Shown: positions 27,141 through 36,327, counted from the stretch's first letter. The stretch is 64,000 nt of DNA from Pseudanabaena frigida (GCA_003242085.1 QBML01000026.1:1-64000); one strand, 5' to 3'. The notes: generated by a model from the sequence alone, not told the origin. Made by a program: numbers and translations.

Positions 27141-28237
27141 TTGAAACTTCTCCAAATATTTCATCTACTGATTTAGCTGACCTTCGCAAAGCGGAGGTTA
27201 CTCAATTATTGAAACAGATAATCGTACCGATTCTCAACAATGACATCGTTAGTTTAGGCATGGTACGAAACCTGCGAATCGTTGATGATTATGTCTATTT
27301 ACGCCTCTATGTCGGTTCCCATCAACTTGAATTAAAAGAGAAAGTAATCGCAATTCTCTCTAATTTAGGATGGTGCAAAAAAACTTATGCGGAACTATGC
27401 ACGATCCCCCAAGTTCGGACGACCTTAGCAGTTTCGAGTGGTAAAGGTGGTGTGGGTAAATCGACAGTTGCCGTCAACCTAGCTGCCGCTTTGAGTCTCA
27501 CAGGAGCAAAAGTTGGTTTACTTGATGCCGATGTTTATGGTCCCAATGTCCCGCAAATGTTGGGATTAGGACATTCCGATATTCAAGTGATTGAAACTGC
27601 CGATGGTCAGCGCTTCATTCCCTTAGAGGCACATAGCATCAAAGTGATGTCTGTCGGTTTATTAGCAGAACCCGATCATCCCCTTGCTTGGCGGGGCCCA
27701 GTCTTACACAAAATCATCACCCAATTCATTCATCAGGTGGAATGGGGAGAATTAGATTATCTACTTATCGATCTGCCCCCTGGTACTGGCGACGCACAAA
27801 TTACGATTGTACAGGAAAGTCCGATCTGTGGTGTGATCCTTGTGACGACACCGCAACGGGTGGCGATCGCGGATGTGCGCCGCAGTGTGCATATGTTCCG
27901 TCAGGTGGGAGTGCCCGTATTGGGCATTGTCGAGAATATGAGCTATTTGCTTACGGAAGATGGAAAGGATTCACAATTTATTTTCGGTAAGGGAGGCGGT
28001 CAGCAATTATCGACTGAGTTACAAGCGCCTTTGCTGGGAAATATTCCTATTCATTCCCGTATTTGTGAAGGTGGCGATCGCGGATTGCCTATAACTTTAA
28101 GCGATCGCAATTTCCCCGCTAGTCAAGTTTTTACGGAAATTGCCAAATCCTTGACAGCAACATTTACCTCTAGGGGCGAGCCTCCTGTGGTTTCCCTTGT
28201 CAATACGATCGATTTCCAAATTTCACAATCTATTTAG
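27137..28237 (+). CDS. Mrp/ApbC-type P-loop ATPase, Fe-S carrier family
   Basis: 366 residues from the ATG overlapping fosX. Residues ~18-90 are a MIP18/DUF59 domain; the P-loop is SSGKGGVGKST near residue 100, followed by LLDADVYGPNVPQMLG and LLIDLPPGTGDAQIT. Mrp proteins deliver Fe-S clusters. The bacterial CxxC after ENMSY is missing (ENMSYLLTEDGKDSQ), as I recall also for cyanobacterial/HCF101-type members. In this operon it is a natural maturation factor for the 2x[4Fe-4S] ferredoxin and could be a dedicated paralogue of a housekeeping Mrp elsewhere. Confidence 0.88.
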   Translation: MIETSPNISSTDLADLRKAEVTQLLKQIIVPILNNDIVSLGMVRNLRIVDDYVYLRLYVGSHQLELKEKVIAILSNLGWCKKTYAELCTIPQVRTTLAVSSGKGGVGKSTVAVNLAAALSLTGAKVGLLDADVYGPNVPQMLGLGHSDIQVIETADGQRFIPLEAHSIKVMSVGLLAEPDHPLAWRGPVLHKIITQFIHQVEWGELDYLLIDLPPGTGDAQITIVQESPICGVILVTTPQRVAIADVRRSVHMFRQVGVPVLGIVENMSYLLTEDGKDSQFIFGKGGGQQLSTELQAPLLGNIPIHSRICEGGDRGLPITLSDRNFPASQVFTEIAKSLTATFTSRGEPPVVSLVNTIDFQISQSI

Positions 28238-28250
28238 AGGAGTATAAACA

Positions 28251-29336
28251 ATGTTTAATAGAAGACTTCAAACTCGCAGAAAGAAATCGGGATTGCTTAG
28301 TCGTAAGCGATTCACAGGTTGGTTGCTGTCGTTTATGGCAGTGTTTGCTGTTTTCGCTCTCAACAGTTGCAGCAATTCCCAACAGACAGCTACACCTAGC
28401 GACCAACCCAAGGCAGCCAATCCACCTGCTCAAGTAAGCAAGCCTGCGGTAATCAAGCTCGACTATGCCTACTACAACCCTGTTAGTTTGGTGATTAAAG
28501 AGAAAGGCTGGTTAGAAGAAGACCTAAGCAAAGATAATGTGAAAGTGGAATGGGTTTTGAGCCAAGGCAGTAACAAGGCTTTGGAATTTCTCAATGGCAG
28601 TAGCCTCGACTTCGGTTCTACGGCTGGTGCGGCGGCGTTGATTGGTAAAGCAAATGGCAACCCGATTAAGTCGATTTATGTCTATTCCAAACCCGAATGG
28701 GCAGCGCTCGTAGTTGGCGCAAATTCCACAATTAAATCTGTGCCTGAACTCAAGGGTAAGAAAATCGCGGCAACTCGTGGAACCGATCCCTTTATCTTCT
28801 TACTTCGCGCTTTAGATAAGTTTGGTTTAACCGATAAAGATGTGGAAATTGTGCCATTGCAACATGCTGATGGTCGTGCAGCTCTCGAAAAAGGCGATGT
28901 CGATGCATGGGCTGGACTCGATCCTCACATGGCAAAATCCGAGGTGGAGCTAGGTTCTAAGCTAATCTTCCGCGAGACTTCCTTTAACAGCTACGGTGTA
29001 CTGAATGTACGTGAAGCCTTTGCGAAGGAATATCCTGAATATATTACAAGAGTTCTAAAAATCTATGAGAAAGGAAGAGTTTGGGCGATTAAGAATCCTG
29101 CGGAATTTAAGCAGATTTTGATTAAGGCTTCCAAGTTGACCGATGCGGTAGCGGCTAAGCAGTTGGAGCGGACCGATCTCACTAATTCAACGATCGGTGA
29201 AGAACAGAAGACTGTGATTTTAGCAGCAGGTGATGTTCTTAAAAAGAGCGGTGTCATCAAAGCCGATACGGACGTGACAAAAGTTGTGGGCGATCTCGTC
29301 GATCCCCAGTTTTCTACAAAGTTGGCAAAACAATAG
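28251..29336 (+). CDS. SsuA/TauA-type ABC substrate-binding lipoprotein (2)
   Basis: 361 residues from ATG with AGAGGAG upstream. Lipobox FALNSC gives lipidated Cys40, then a Pro/Ala-rich linker. The body reads KLDYAYYNPVSLVIKEKGWLE, SNKALEFLNGSSLDFGS, SVPELKGKKIAATRG, EKGDVDAWAGLDPHM, matching nitrate/sulfonate/taurine binding proteins. It is less similar to the proteins at 20918 and 31895 than those are to each other, so it may bind a different ligand. Directly followed by its permease (30 bp) and ATPase, it forms a complete importer. Confidence 0.9.
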   Translation: MFNRRLQTRRKKSGLLSRKRFTGWLLSFMAVFAVFALNSCSNSQQTATPSDQPKAANPPAQVSKPAVIKLDYAYYNPVSLVIKEKGWLEEDLSKDNVKVEWVLSQGSNKALEFLNGSSLDFGSTAGAAALIGKANGNPIKSIYVYSKPEWAALVVGANSTIKSVPELKGKKIAATRGTDPFIFLLRALDKFGLTDKDVEIVPLQHADGRAALEKGDVDAWAGLDPHMAKSEVELGSKLIFRETSFNSYGVLNVREAFAKEYPEYITRVLKIYEKGRVWAIKNPAEFKQILIKASKLTDAVAAKQLERTDLTNSTIGEEQKTVILAAGDVLKKSGVIKADTDVTKVVGDLVDPQFSTKLAKQ

Positions 29337-29365
29337 GAAATACAAAAAAATATCGGAGTGATGCC

Positions 29366-30220
29366 ATGAGTAGTTCTCTATCGCCTAATCAATTGGCTGG
29401 AAACTTGAGAGATAAACGATCGCATAATTTACTAACCCAAATAGAGCGATCGCTCAATCGGCTGGGATGGTTCAAAGGGTTAATCGTCCCTGTAATCCTC
29501 TTAATCATTTGGGAAATTGCTTCAAAATCTGGATGGATTGCACCAAATCTTCTGCCAGCACCTTCAACGGTACTCAGCACAATTGGCGACCTAGCGAAAG
29601 CGGGCGATCTTTGGAAACATATTGGCATTACTCTTTATCGAGTATTTCTTGGCTTTGCGATCGGTGTGGGAGTTGCGACTATTTTTGGGGCAATCACAGG
29701 ATATTCACGCTTAATTCACGATCTTATCGATCCACTTCTACAATCACTCCGTAGTATTCCCTCCCTAGCATGGGTTCCCTTGTTTCTACTCTGGATGGGT
29801 ATTCAAGAAACTCCCAAAATCGCTTTGATTGCTGTTGGAGTGTTTTTCCCAGTCTATTTGAGCTTGATGAGCGGCATTCAGTCCGTCGATCGCAAGCTAG
29901 TAGAAGTTGGCAAAATCTATCGCTTAAATGGATTGCAACTAATTCAACGTGTATTTTTGCCTGCGACTATTCCCTGCTATGTTGTTGGGTTGCGGAGTGG
30001 TCTGGGATTGGGTTGGATGTTTGTGGTTGCAGCCGAGCTAATGGGCGCGAGTCAAGGTTTGGGATTTTTACTCGTAGATGGACAAACGACAGGTCGTCCC
30101 GAATTAACCCTAGCAAGCATTCTCTTGTTTGCCGTGTTAGGCAAGTTGACAGATGGGGCGATCTCATTTTTATCAAAACGTTTTCTACATTGGCAAGATG
30201 TTTATTCCTCACACACATAG
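29366..30220 (+). CDS. SsuC/TauC-type ABC permease (second system)
   Basis: 284 residues from ATG. About six membrane helices; IWEIASKSGWIAPNLLPAPS near residue 50 is the conserved start of this permease group, and the EAA loop reads VGKIYRLNGLQLIQRVFLP. It forms the membrane channel of the importer encoded with the flanking binding protein and ATPase. It is a diverged paralogue of the permease at 15831-16670. Confidence 0.92.
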   Translation: MSSSLSPNQLAGNLRDKRSHNLLTQIERSLNRLGWFKGLIVPVILLIIWEIASKSGWIAPNLLPAPSTVLSTIGDLAKAGDLWKHIGITLYRVFLGFAIGVGVATIFGAITGYSRLIHDLIDPLLQSLRSIPSLAWVPLFLLWMGIQETPKIALIAVGVFFPVYLSLMSGIQSVDRKLVEVGKIYRLNGLQLIQRVFLPATIPCYVVGLRSGLGLGWMFVVAAELMGASQGLGFLLVDGQTTGRPELTLASILLFAVLGKLTDGAISFLSKRFLHWQDVYSSHT

Positions 30221-30234
30221 ATTGGGAGTTCAAA

Positions 30235-30987
30235 ATGCTATTACTTGAAGGATTACACAAGCGATTTAGTAACGGGTTTGTTGGCTTAGAGTCGGTCGAT
30301 CTCGCGGTCAATAAAACCGAAATAGTTAGCTTGATCGGTACTAGTGGCTGTGGCAAAAGTACGCTCCTACGAATTATTGCAGGATTGGATTTCCCCACTT
30401 ATGGCACGGTACGCATTGATGAAGAAATAATTACTAAGCCCCATCCCGATATTAGTATTATTTTCCAAGAGGCTCGGCTGATGCCTTGGCTCACAGTTTG
30501 GGAAAATATTCAATTTGGGTTGCAAGATTTGCCGCGATCGCGTCGCAATCTTTTAACTGGCGAAATTATCGCCAAGGTGGGATTAACAGAATTCGCACAA
30601 CTATTACCGAGGCAGTTATCGGGAGGGATGGCGCAAAGAGTAGCGATCGCCCGCGCTCTTGTTACGCATCCTTCAATTTTACTTTTGGATGAACCATTTA
30701 GCGCTTTAGATGCCTTTACGCGATTGAGTTTACAAGATCATCTTCTTCAAATTTGGAGCTATTCCCAGCCAACGATGATTCTCGTAACTCATGATGTTGA
30801 AGAAGCTTTAATGCTTAGCGATCGCGTCATTGTGATGCGTGGTAACCCTGGGCGGATTCATCAGAAATTTGTAATTGATTTACCACGTCCGCGCCGACGC
30901 ACAGATCTACATCTTCAATATTGGAAAGAGAAGCTTTTAGACGCTTTAGATCTATCCATAGGCGATCGCCTGCCAGTTGAAGCTTAA
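30235..30987 (+). CDS. SsuB/TauB-type ABC ATPase (second system)
   Basis: 250 residues from the ATG at 30235. A longer open frame reaching back to 29770 runs through the permease gene in another frame and is not real. Walker A GTSGCGKST, Q-loop FQEARLMPWL, signature LSGGMAQR, Walker B ILLLDEPFSALD and switch THDVEEA are all intact. It begins 14 bp after the permease stop. It energises import of the ligand held by the 28251-29336 protein. Confidence 0.92.
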   Translation: MLLLEGLHKRFSNGFVGLESVDLAVNKTEIVSLIGTSGCGKSTLLRIIAGLDFPTYGTVRIDEEIITKPHPDISIIFQEARLMPWLTVWENIQFGLQDLPRSRRNLLTGEIIAKVGLTEFAQLLPRQLSGGMAQRVAIARALVTHPSILLLDEPFSALDAFTRLSLQDHLLQIWSYSQPTMILVTHDVEEALMLSDRVIVMRGNPGRIHQKFVIDLPRPRRRTDLHLQYWKEKLLDALDLSIGDRLPVEA

Positions 30988-31063
30988 ATAGCTCTTACTC
31001 CCCAGCGATGCTCCTGCAGAAGAGGAAATAAATTAAGCAAAAATCTTAACGGAAATATTAACC

Positions 31064-31876
31064 ATGACAGTAACTTCAAATTACGATCCCACTTTATTCG
31101 CTGGTGTAGCGCAATATTATCGAAAATATCGCCCCCGCTATACTGATGAACTTTATCAATTGCTCATCAAAGAATTTAAACTTGATGGTCGAGGTCGATT
31201 GCTCGATCTTGGGACAGGGACGGGTTTAATCGCGATCTCTCTAAGCACTCAATTTACAGAAGTAATTGGACTCGATCCCGATCGCGAAATGTTGCAAGAA
31301 GCCCTTCAAGAGGCAGAACTTAACAATATCAAAAATATTCGTTGGATTCATGATATGGCTGAGAATATCTCTACTGTATTGGGTGAATTTCACCTAGCGA
31401 CGATTGGTCGAGCCTACCACTGGATGGACAAAGCAAAAGTCTTACAACTCGTAAATGATCGCTTAGTTCCTAACGGTGGCATTGCCATCACCTATACCTA
31501 TGAAGATATTTGGCATAGTTCTGAACCTTGGAAACAAAAGGTTTTAGCTGTGGTCAAAAAATATCTAGGGGAAAAGAGACGGACAGGTGCAGGGACTATC
31601 GAAAATCTCGATGCCACTTACGCCGATCTTCCAGAACTACTCCAAAGGTCTGGGTTTACGGCTCCAGTCATCCATAAGATCGCGATTGAAAAGACTTGGA
31701 CGATTGATAGCTGGATTGGCTATCTCTATTCCACAGCTTTCTGCCGTCCTGACTATTTCGGCGATCGCATTACTCAGTTTGAGCAAGAAATGCGCGATAC
31801 CCTTTTAGCGATCGCGCCGACTGGCGAGTTTATAGAACGTATTCCTGTAGATGTCTATCTAGCCCATAAAAACTAA
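31064..31876 (+). CDS. Class I SAM-dependent methyltransferase
   Basis: 270 residues from ATG. Methyltransferase motif I LLDLGTGTGLIAISL near residue 47, motif II VIGLDPDREML, then HDMAENI and TIGRAYHWMDKAKVL, typical of the UbiE/Methyltransf_11 group. It is 76 bp after the ATPase gene and 18 bp before the third binding protein, with no terminator between, so it belongs to the operon. Substrate unknown; S-methylation or thiol disposal would suit the context but is only inferred. Confidence 0.87.
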   Translation: MTVTSNYDPTLFAGVAQYYRKYRPRYTDELYQLLIKEFKLDGRGRLLDLGTGTGLIAISLSTQFTEVIGLDPDREMLQEALQEAELNNIKNIRWIHDMAENISTVLGEFHLATIGRAYHWMDKAKVLQLVNDRLVPNGGIAITYTYEDIWHSSEPWKQKVLAVVKKYLGEKRRTGAGTIENLDATYADLPELLQRSGFTAPVIHKIAIEKTWTIDSWIGYLYSTAFCRPDYFGDRITQFEQEMRDTLLAIAPTGEFIERIPVDVYLAHKN

Positions 31877-31894
31877 ACCCATATCAAAAACAAT

Positions 31895-32950
31895 ATGCTG
31901 AAAAATTTTATACGTTCTTACCAAAAACTAGATGTTCTCAAAAGCACTAGTGTGTGGTTTGCCAGTGGATTAACCCTAAGCATAGCAGTAGCTTGCACAC
32001 CTACGATTACAACCACGACAACAGGTAGTCCGATCGCGAATACTTCCGCAACTGCACCAACTACAACTCCGCCCCAAACCTTAGTACTAAGGATTGGGCA
32101 TCAGAAATTCGATCCTCTGACTTTGGTTAAAAACAAGGGCAAACTGGAAGCCCGCCTCAAGCCTCTGGGTGTCACCGAAGTTAAATGGACAGAATTTCCT
32201 TCGGGGCCTCCTCAAATGGAAGCACTAGCTGCGGGTAGTATTGACATTGCACGTACAGGTGATGCCCCGCCCGTTTCGGCACAAGCCGCAGGTTCTAACT
32301 TTGTCTATGTGGGAACTAGCGCCCCTAAAGATAGTAGCTCGGCTTTACTAGTCAAAGAAGATTCCCCAATCAAAACAATTGCGGATCTTAAGGGTAAAAA
32401 AGTCGCCTTTGCAAAAGGTTCTAGCGCCAATTACTTGATCGTCAGAATCCTCGAATCAGAAGGCTTGAAATGGGAAGATATCACTCCCGTTTATCTCTCT
32501 CCTGCCGATGCCAGAGCCGCCTTTGAGCAGGATAATGTCGATGCTTGGGTGATTTGGGATCCCTTCTATGCCTTGGTACAGTCTAAAACCCCTGTGCGTG
32601 TAATCCGTGACAGTAAAGGCTTGGTCACCAATCGTGATTTTTATCTTGCACCTAAGTCTTTTGCCGATAAGAATGCCAAAATTATCGATGCAATTCGTGC
32701 GGAAACCGAAGAAGTAGCTACTTGGGCAAAGGCAAACCCCGAGCAAGTTGCTGATTTCTTGTCACCTCTCCTCAAAATTGATAAACCCGTTCTCCTCACT
32801 GTCACCAATCGCCGTACCTATGGCTTTGAGACAATTTCTCCTCAAGTTATTGCCGAACAACAGGCGATCGCCGATTCTTTCTATAAACTAAAACTGATTC
32901 CTAAGGAAATCAAAGTCTCTGAAGTAATCTGGCAAGCACCTAGCAAATAA
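31895..32950 (+). CDS. Sulfonate-type ABC substrate-binding lipoprotein (3)
   Basis: 351 residues from ATG. Lipobox IAVAC gives Cys34, then a Thr-rich linker. The body parallels the protein at 20918: LRIGHQKFDPLTLVKNKG, EFPSGPPQMEALAAGSIDIA, DAPPVSAQAAG, IKTIADLKGKKVAFAKGS, VDAWVIWDPFY. The two are clearly paralogues bracketing the operon. It has no permease of its own and may feed the SsuBC pair at 15831-17486 or the second importer. A hairpin terminator follows 3 bp after the stop. Confidence 0.9.
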   Translation: MLKNFIRSYQKLDVLKSTSVWFASGLTLSIAVACTPTITTTTTGSPIANTSATAPTTTPPQTLVLRIGHQKFDPLTLVKNKGKLEARLKPLGVTEVKWTEFPSGPPQMEALAAGSIDIARTGDAPPVSAQAAGSNFVYVGTSAPKDSSSALLVKEDSPIKTIADLKGKKVAFAKGSSANYLIVRILESEGLKWEDITPVYLSPADARAAFEQDNVDAWVIWDPFYALVQSKTPVRVIRDSKGLVTNRDFYLAPKSFADKNAKIIDAIRAETEEVATWAKANPEQVADFLSPLLKIDKPVLLTVTNRRTYGFETISPQVIAEQQAIADSFYKLKLIPKEIKVSEVIWQAPSK

Positions 32951-32953
32951 TCA

Positions 32954-32982
32954 AAAAAAGCCTTGCTAATCAAGGCTTTTTT
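32954..32982 (+). terminator. Rho-independent terminator
   Basis: AAAAAAGCCTTG (32954-32965) pairs with CAAGGCTTTTTT (32971-32982) around a 5-nt loop, with a real T run. It ends the long sulfur operon after the third binding protein. Confidence 0.9.
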
Positions 32983-33017
32983 GGTTATTTCAATAGCATT
33001 TATCTAGAAATTCTAAT

Positions 33018-34193
33018 ATGACCCAAAACTATTTAGCGATCGCCACGGAATCAGTCAAAAAATTAGCTGCCGAGTTTGCGACATCTGCTATAGAGCGCGA
33101 TAAAACTGGTGGCACACCAAAACATGAACGCGATCGCCTTCGTGAAAGTGGCTTACTAAAAATTGCGATACCGAAAATCTATGGCGGTTGGGAATTACCT
33201 TGGCATGAAGTTTTTCATATCAGTCGTGAATTTGCCAAAGTAGATAGCGCGATCGCCCATGTATTCTCCTATCACCACCTCGGAGTTACTATTCCGCACA
33301 TTTTCGGCTCTGAGGAACAGAAAGAAAAGTTCTACACCGAAACAATTAAAAACAACTGGTTTTGGTGTAATGCTCTCAATCCTCTGGATCGGCGCGCAAC
33401 CTTAACTAGCGATGGTGAAATCTGGCGCTTAAATGGCATTAAAAGTTTCTGTTCAGGTTCAAAAGATTCCGATATCTTGCCAATCACCGCTATCAATCAA
33501 GAAACTTCAGAATTAACTGTCTTAGCAATTTATACAAAGCGCGAAGGTGTAACTATCCACGACGATTGGGATAATATCGGGCAACGTCAAACCGATAGCG
33601 GCAGCATTAGCTTTAATCAAGTAGAAGTATTTCCTCAAGAAATATTTGGGAATAGAACGCAGAGCGATCGCCCCTTCAAAACATTTCGCGCTTGTTTGAC
33701 GCAATTAAATCTTGCAAATATTTACCTCGGCATTGCGATTGGCGCTTTTGAAGCGGCAAGGGAATATACCCAAACCCAAACTCGACCATTTCTAAATTCA
33801 GGAATAGATAGTGCAACCCAAGATCCCTATATTCTCGAAAAATATGGTGATATGTGGGTAAATCTCCAAGCAACGGAAGCTCTAACCGATCGTGCAGGAT
33901 TAACATTACAAGCCGCATGGGAGCAAGAATGGAATCTCACAGAGAAACAACGTGGCGAAACAGCGATCGCGATCGCGACAGCCAAAGTTGCTGCTCACAA
34001 AGTCGGTTTAGATGTTACCAGCCGTATTTTTGAAGTCATGGGCGCAAGATCTACCTCTGCGAAGTATGGCTTTGACCGCTATTGGCGCAATCTGCGAACT
34101 TTTACACTTCACGATCCAGTGGAATACAAAATTAAGGCGATCGGCGATTGGGCATTAAACAATCAAATTCCTAAACCAGATTTCTATATTTAA
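33018..34193 (+). CDS. DszC/SfnB-like flavin-dependent monooxygenase (acyl-CoA dehydrogenase fold)
   Basis: 391 residues from ATG. Acyl-CoA dehydrogenase fold: N-terminal helices with RLRESGLLKIAIPKIYGGWE, the FMN-binding middle domain LNGIKSFCSGSKDSD, and the C-terminal helix bundle ending in YGFDRYWRNLRTFTLHDPVEYK. That ending is characteristic of DszC, SfnB and SfnC-type monooxygenases, which use reduced flavin from a separate reductase to oxygenate sulfur compounds. The usual catalytic Glu of dehydrogenases is not obvious. SsuE could supply FMNH2. It follows a terminator, so it may have its own promoter or depend on readthrough. Confidence 0.85.
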   Translation: MTQNYLAIATESVKKLAAEFATSAIERDKTGGTPKHERDRLRESGLLKIAIPKIYGGWELPWHEVFHISREFAKVDSAIAHVFSYHHLGVTIPHIFGSEEQKEKFYTETIKNNWFWCNALNPLDRRATLTSDGEIWRLNGIKSFCSGSKDSDILPITAINQETSELTVLAIYTKREGVTIHDDWDNIGQRQTDSGSISFNQVEVFPQEIFGNRTQSDRPFKTFRACLTQLNLANIYLGIAIGAFEAAREYTQTQTRPFLNSGIDSATQDPYILEKYGDMWVNLQATEALTDRAGLTLQAAWEQEWNLTEKQRGETAIAIATAKVAAHKVGLDVTSRIFEVMGARSTSAKYGFDRYWRNLRTFTLHDPVEYKIKAIGDWALNNQIPKPDFYI

Positions 34194-34230
34194 AAAGAGG
34201 CGCTTAGCATCCCTTTTTAAATATAGAAAT
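34180..34230 (+). terminator. 18-bp perfect hairpin overlapping the monooxygenase stop
   Basis: Positions 34180-34197 are exactly complementary to 34213-34230; the left arm holds the last codons and the stop of the DszC-like gene. It is the first of two consecutive hairpins between convergent genes. Confidence 0.7.
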
Positions 34231-34247
34231 TACCGATCAAACGAAAT

Positions 34248-34300
34248 ACAAGAAAAAATTTAAAAGCATTGCTTTGCAATGCTTTTAAATTTTTTCTTGT
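34248..34300. terminator. 25-bp perfect hairpin, bidirectional
   Basis: Positions 34248-34272 pair perfectly with 34276-34300 around a TTT loop; A and T runs flank both sides, so it can end transcripts from the sulfur gene on the left and the porin gene on the right. Confidence 0.85.
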
Positions 34301-34324
34301 GAGAGCAAAGCTCTGAAGGATTAG

Positions 34325-36004
34325 TTAGAACGTGAAAGTGGTGCGAATTACACCAACTGTTGCCGTACCATTAGTGCTGCTGCTTCCTTGATTAAATACA
34401 AAGAAAACACCTGGGGTAATACTGATGTTTTTGGTAACTCGGAAGCGATAAAAAGCTTCCAGTTGATAAGGAGTATTGGGGCTACCAGTGGCATTACTAA
34501 CACTACTTCTATAAAGAGGTTGACCAAACGCGAGTACTGCAAGGTCACCTTCAGAGAATAAATCCTTTCCAGAGATAGCAGCTAACCAACTAGTAAAAGT
34601 TGTAGATGCAGTTACACCTGTAGTATCCGCAAATGTCCAAGAACCCCAAGTGTTGAAAGTAAATTTCTTGGTGATATCCCAAATCAAGCTACCGACAACT
34701 GTGTTGCTCTTAATTCCAGTGATCCCATTGGCAACACCAATAGACTCAACATTTAGACCCGATCCAAGGCTATTGCCAACGGTATAAGCATTGGCGTAAC
34801 CAACACCAAGAGTCAACGCTTCCGAAGGCTTGTAAACCAACTGAGCAGCAATTTTGGTGCTTTCGCCAGTTACACCACCTTGCCCAGTAGCACCCGCAGC
34901 GTTAGACGCGCTATAGGTAAATTGGAGGTTGGCATCCTTCGTAAATTTCCAGTCAAAACCAGCTACGGCAAGACCACTAGCACCACCACCCGATGCAATC
35001 CGATTTAAAGGACTATAGCGACCAAAGCGAGAGATTGCACCTTGGCTATCACTATCAAAGGGATTGAGTGGACTGATCACATCTTCTGTTTGTCCGATTG
35101 GAGCGATGTAGGCTGTGAAGCTATCACCAATAGGAAAGCGATAGTACAAGCGATTAATTTCAAAGGTGTTGGCTGTAACTCCAGTCTCATAGGATAGGCG
35201 ACTGGCATTAGCCACACCGATCGCTGTGTCAATTCTTCCACCAGCAGCAGCGTTGGCATTAGTAGCCTGTAAGCGCGTTCTTAATAAGTCCTTACCAGTA
35301 AAACTAGTGTCAAAGTTAAGACGGGCACGATATTGAAAGACAACATTAGTTTTATCAGTTCCAGTAGCTGATCCAACTCCATCAGAAGCAGCCGCAAGCC
35401 CGAAGATTGCTTCACCTCGTAGCTTGGTAGTAGTAGAAAACTGTTGCGCTTCGAGCTTGGCTGTCTTTGCGTCAAGGGCATCGACCCGTCCTCTTAGCGT
35501 TGCTAGTTCTGCTGCAAATTCCTCTTGGAGCTTTTGTAATGTCGCGAGGTCTTCTTTACTAACTTTGTCAGCTAAACCTGCGGAAATGATTTCGTTAATT
35601 TTATCTAAAGCAGAGTTTAAACCTGCTGCAAATTCATAGCGAGAAAGCGCTTGCTTACCTCGAAAAGTGCGATCGGGATAGCCTGCGATTACGCCATAAC
35701 GTTCTACTAATGATTGTAATGCCGTAAAAGCCCAATCTGTCGATTTAACATCACTAAGTTGAGATACAGAAGTGACGTTTTGCGAAATTGCGCTGGGACG
35801 TAATTGAGAGCTTTCGACAAGGCTATCAGCATTTACCGTACGCACAGTTTCTACTTCTCTAACTGTGCGATCACCTTCTACATTAACTTTATTATCAGCA
35901 TTAGCATTGCTAACAAAAAATGTTGACGCAGCAATAGTCGCAGTAAATAATATTGGGGTGAGAAAGCTACTTTTTTGAGCTTTCTTTCTATTAAATTTAG
36001 ACAT
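34325..36004 (-). CDS. SLH-domain OprB-type outer-membrane porin
   Basis: 559 residues from the ATG at 36004, preceded by GAGGAAG; a GTG at 36022 would add six residues. Signal peptide to about residue 37, then an SLH domain (LSDVKSTDWAFTALQSLVERYG ... GYPDRTFRGKQALSRYEFA) that anchors to peptidoglycan-linked polymer. A coiled coil (LATLQKLQEEFAAELATLRG) follows, and a long beta-barrel ends in VGVIRTTFTF with the terminal Phe typical of porins. It matches cyanobacterial SomA/iron-uptake porins of carbohydrate porin family OprB. It forms an ion channel across the outer membrane. Its placement beside the sulfur island may be coincidental. Confidence 0.93.
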   Translation of the reverse strand: MSKFNRKKAQKSSFLTPILFTATIAASTFFVSNANADNKVNVEGDRTVREVETVRTVNADSLVESSQLRPSAISQNVTSVSQLSDVKSTDWAFTALQSLVERYGVIAGYPDRTFRGKQALSRYEFAAGLNSALDKINEIISAGLADKVSKEDLATLQKLQEEFAAELATLRGRVDALDAKTAKLEAQQFSTTTKLRGEAIFGLAAASDGVGSATGTDKTNVVFQYRARLNFDTSFTGKDLLRTRLQATNANAAAGGRIDTAIGVANASRLSYETGVTANTFEINRLYYRFPIGDSFTAYIAPIGQTEDVISPLNPFDSDSQGAISRFGRYSPLNRIASGGGASGLAVAGFDWKFTKDANLQFTYSASNAAGATGQGGVTGESTKIAAQLVYKPSEALTLGVGYANAYTVGNSLGSGLNVESIGVANGITGIKSNTVVGSLIWDITKKFTFNTWGSWTFADTTGVTASTTFTSWLAAISGKDLFSEGDLAVLAFGQPLYRSSVSNATGSPNTPYQLEAFYRFRVTKNISITPGVFFVFNQGSSSTNGTATVGVIRTTFTF

Positions 36005-36170
36005 TATAAATTTCTTCCTCACACAGTGGCAATCACATATCCACTTGATTCCACAGTAGCAATAAGGATAGTAAAAATGTAAGTATACTGTGTGACATTA
36101 GCAATATTTTTTTTGGCAGCGATCTAGAGATTAGAAGAGGCAGTAAAAAGGAAGAAAATGAGAACGAGAA

Positions 36171-36311
36171 ATGAAATGCCCTAGATGTGAGAGTGAGAAT
36201 ATCGTGCTTAATGGCTTAACTCGTTATGGTAAGCAAAATCATAAATGCCGTGATTGTGATCGTCAATTTAGTTTAGAACCAAAGAATAAGCCAATCTCAG
36301 ATCTTCCTTAA
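36171..36311 (+). pseudogene. IS1-family InsA-like zinc-ribbon remnant
   Basis: A 46-codon frame beginning ATG AAA TGC encodes MKCPRCESENIVLNGLTRYG followed by KQNHKCRDCDRQF. This CPxC ... CxxC zinc ribbon with NG and GKQ is the N-terminus of IS1-type transposases (InsA). The DDE catalytic part is missing and the frame stops 17 bp before the receiver gene. Terminal inverted repeats were not found. Either an IS1 relic or a domesticated short zinc-ribbon protein. Confidence 0.6.
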
Positions 36312-36327
36312 CCTCTTTAACACTACC

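Noticed and set aside
29770-30234. Open frame upstream of and continuous with the second ABC ATPase
   Set aside because: It overlaps the permease gene in another frame, its sequence is Trp/Ser/Arg-rich without family motifs, and a proper ATG start for the ATPase lies at 30235, 14 bp after the permease stop.
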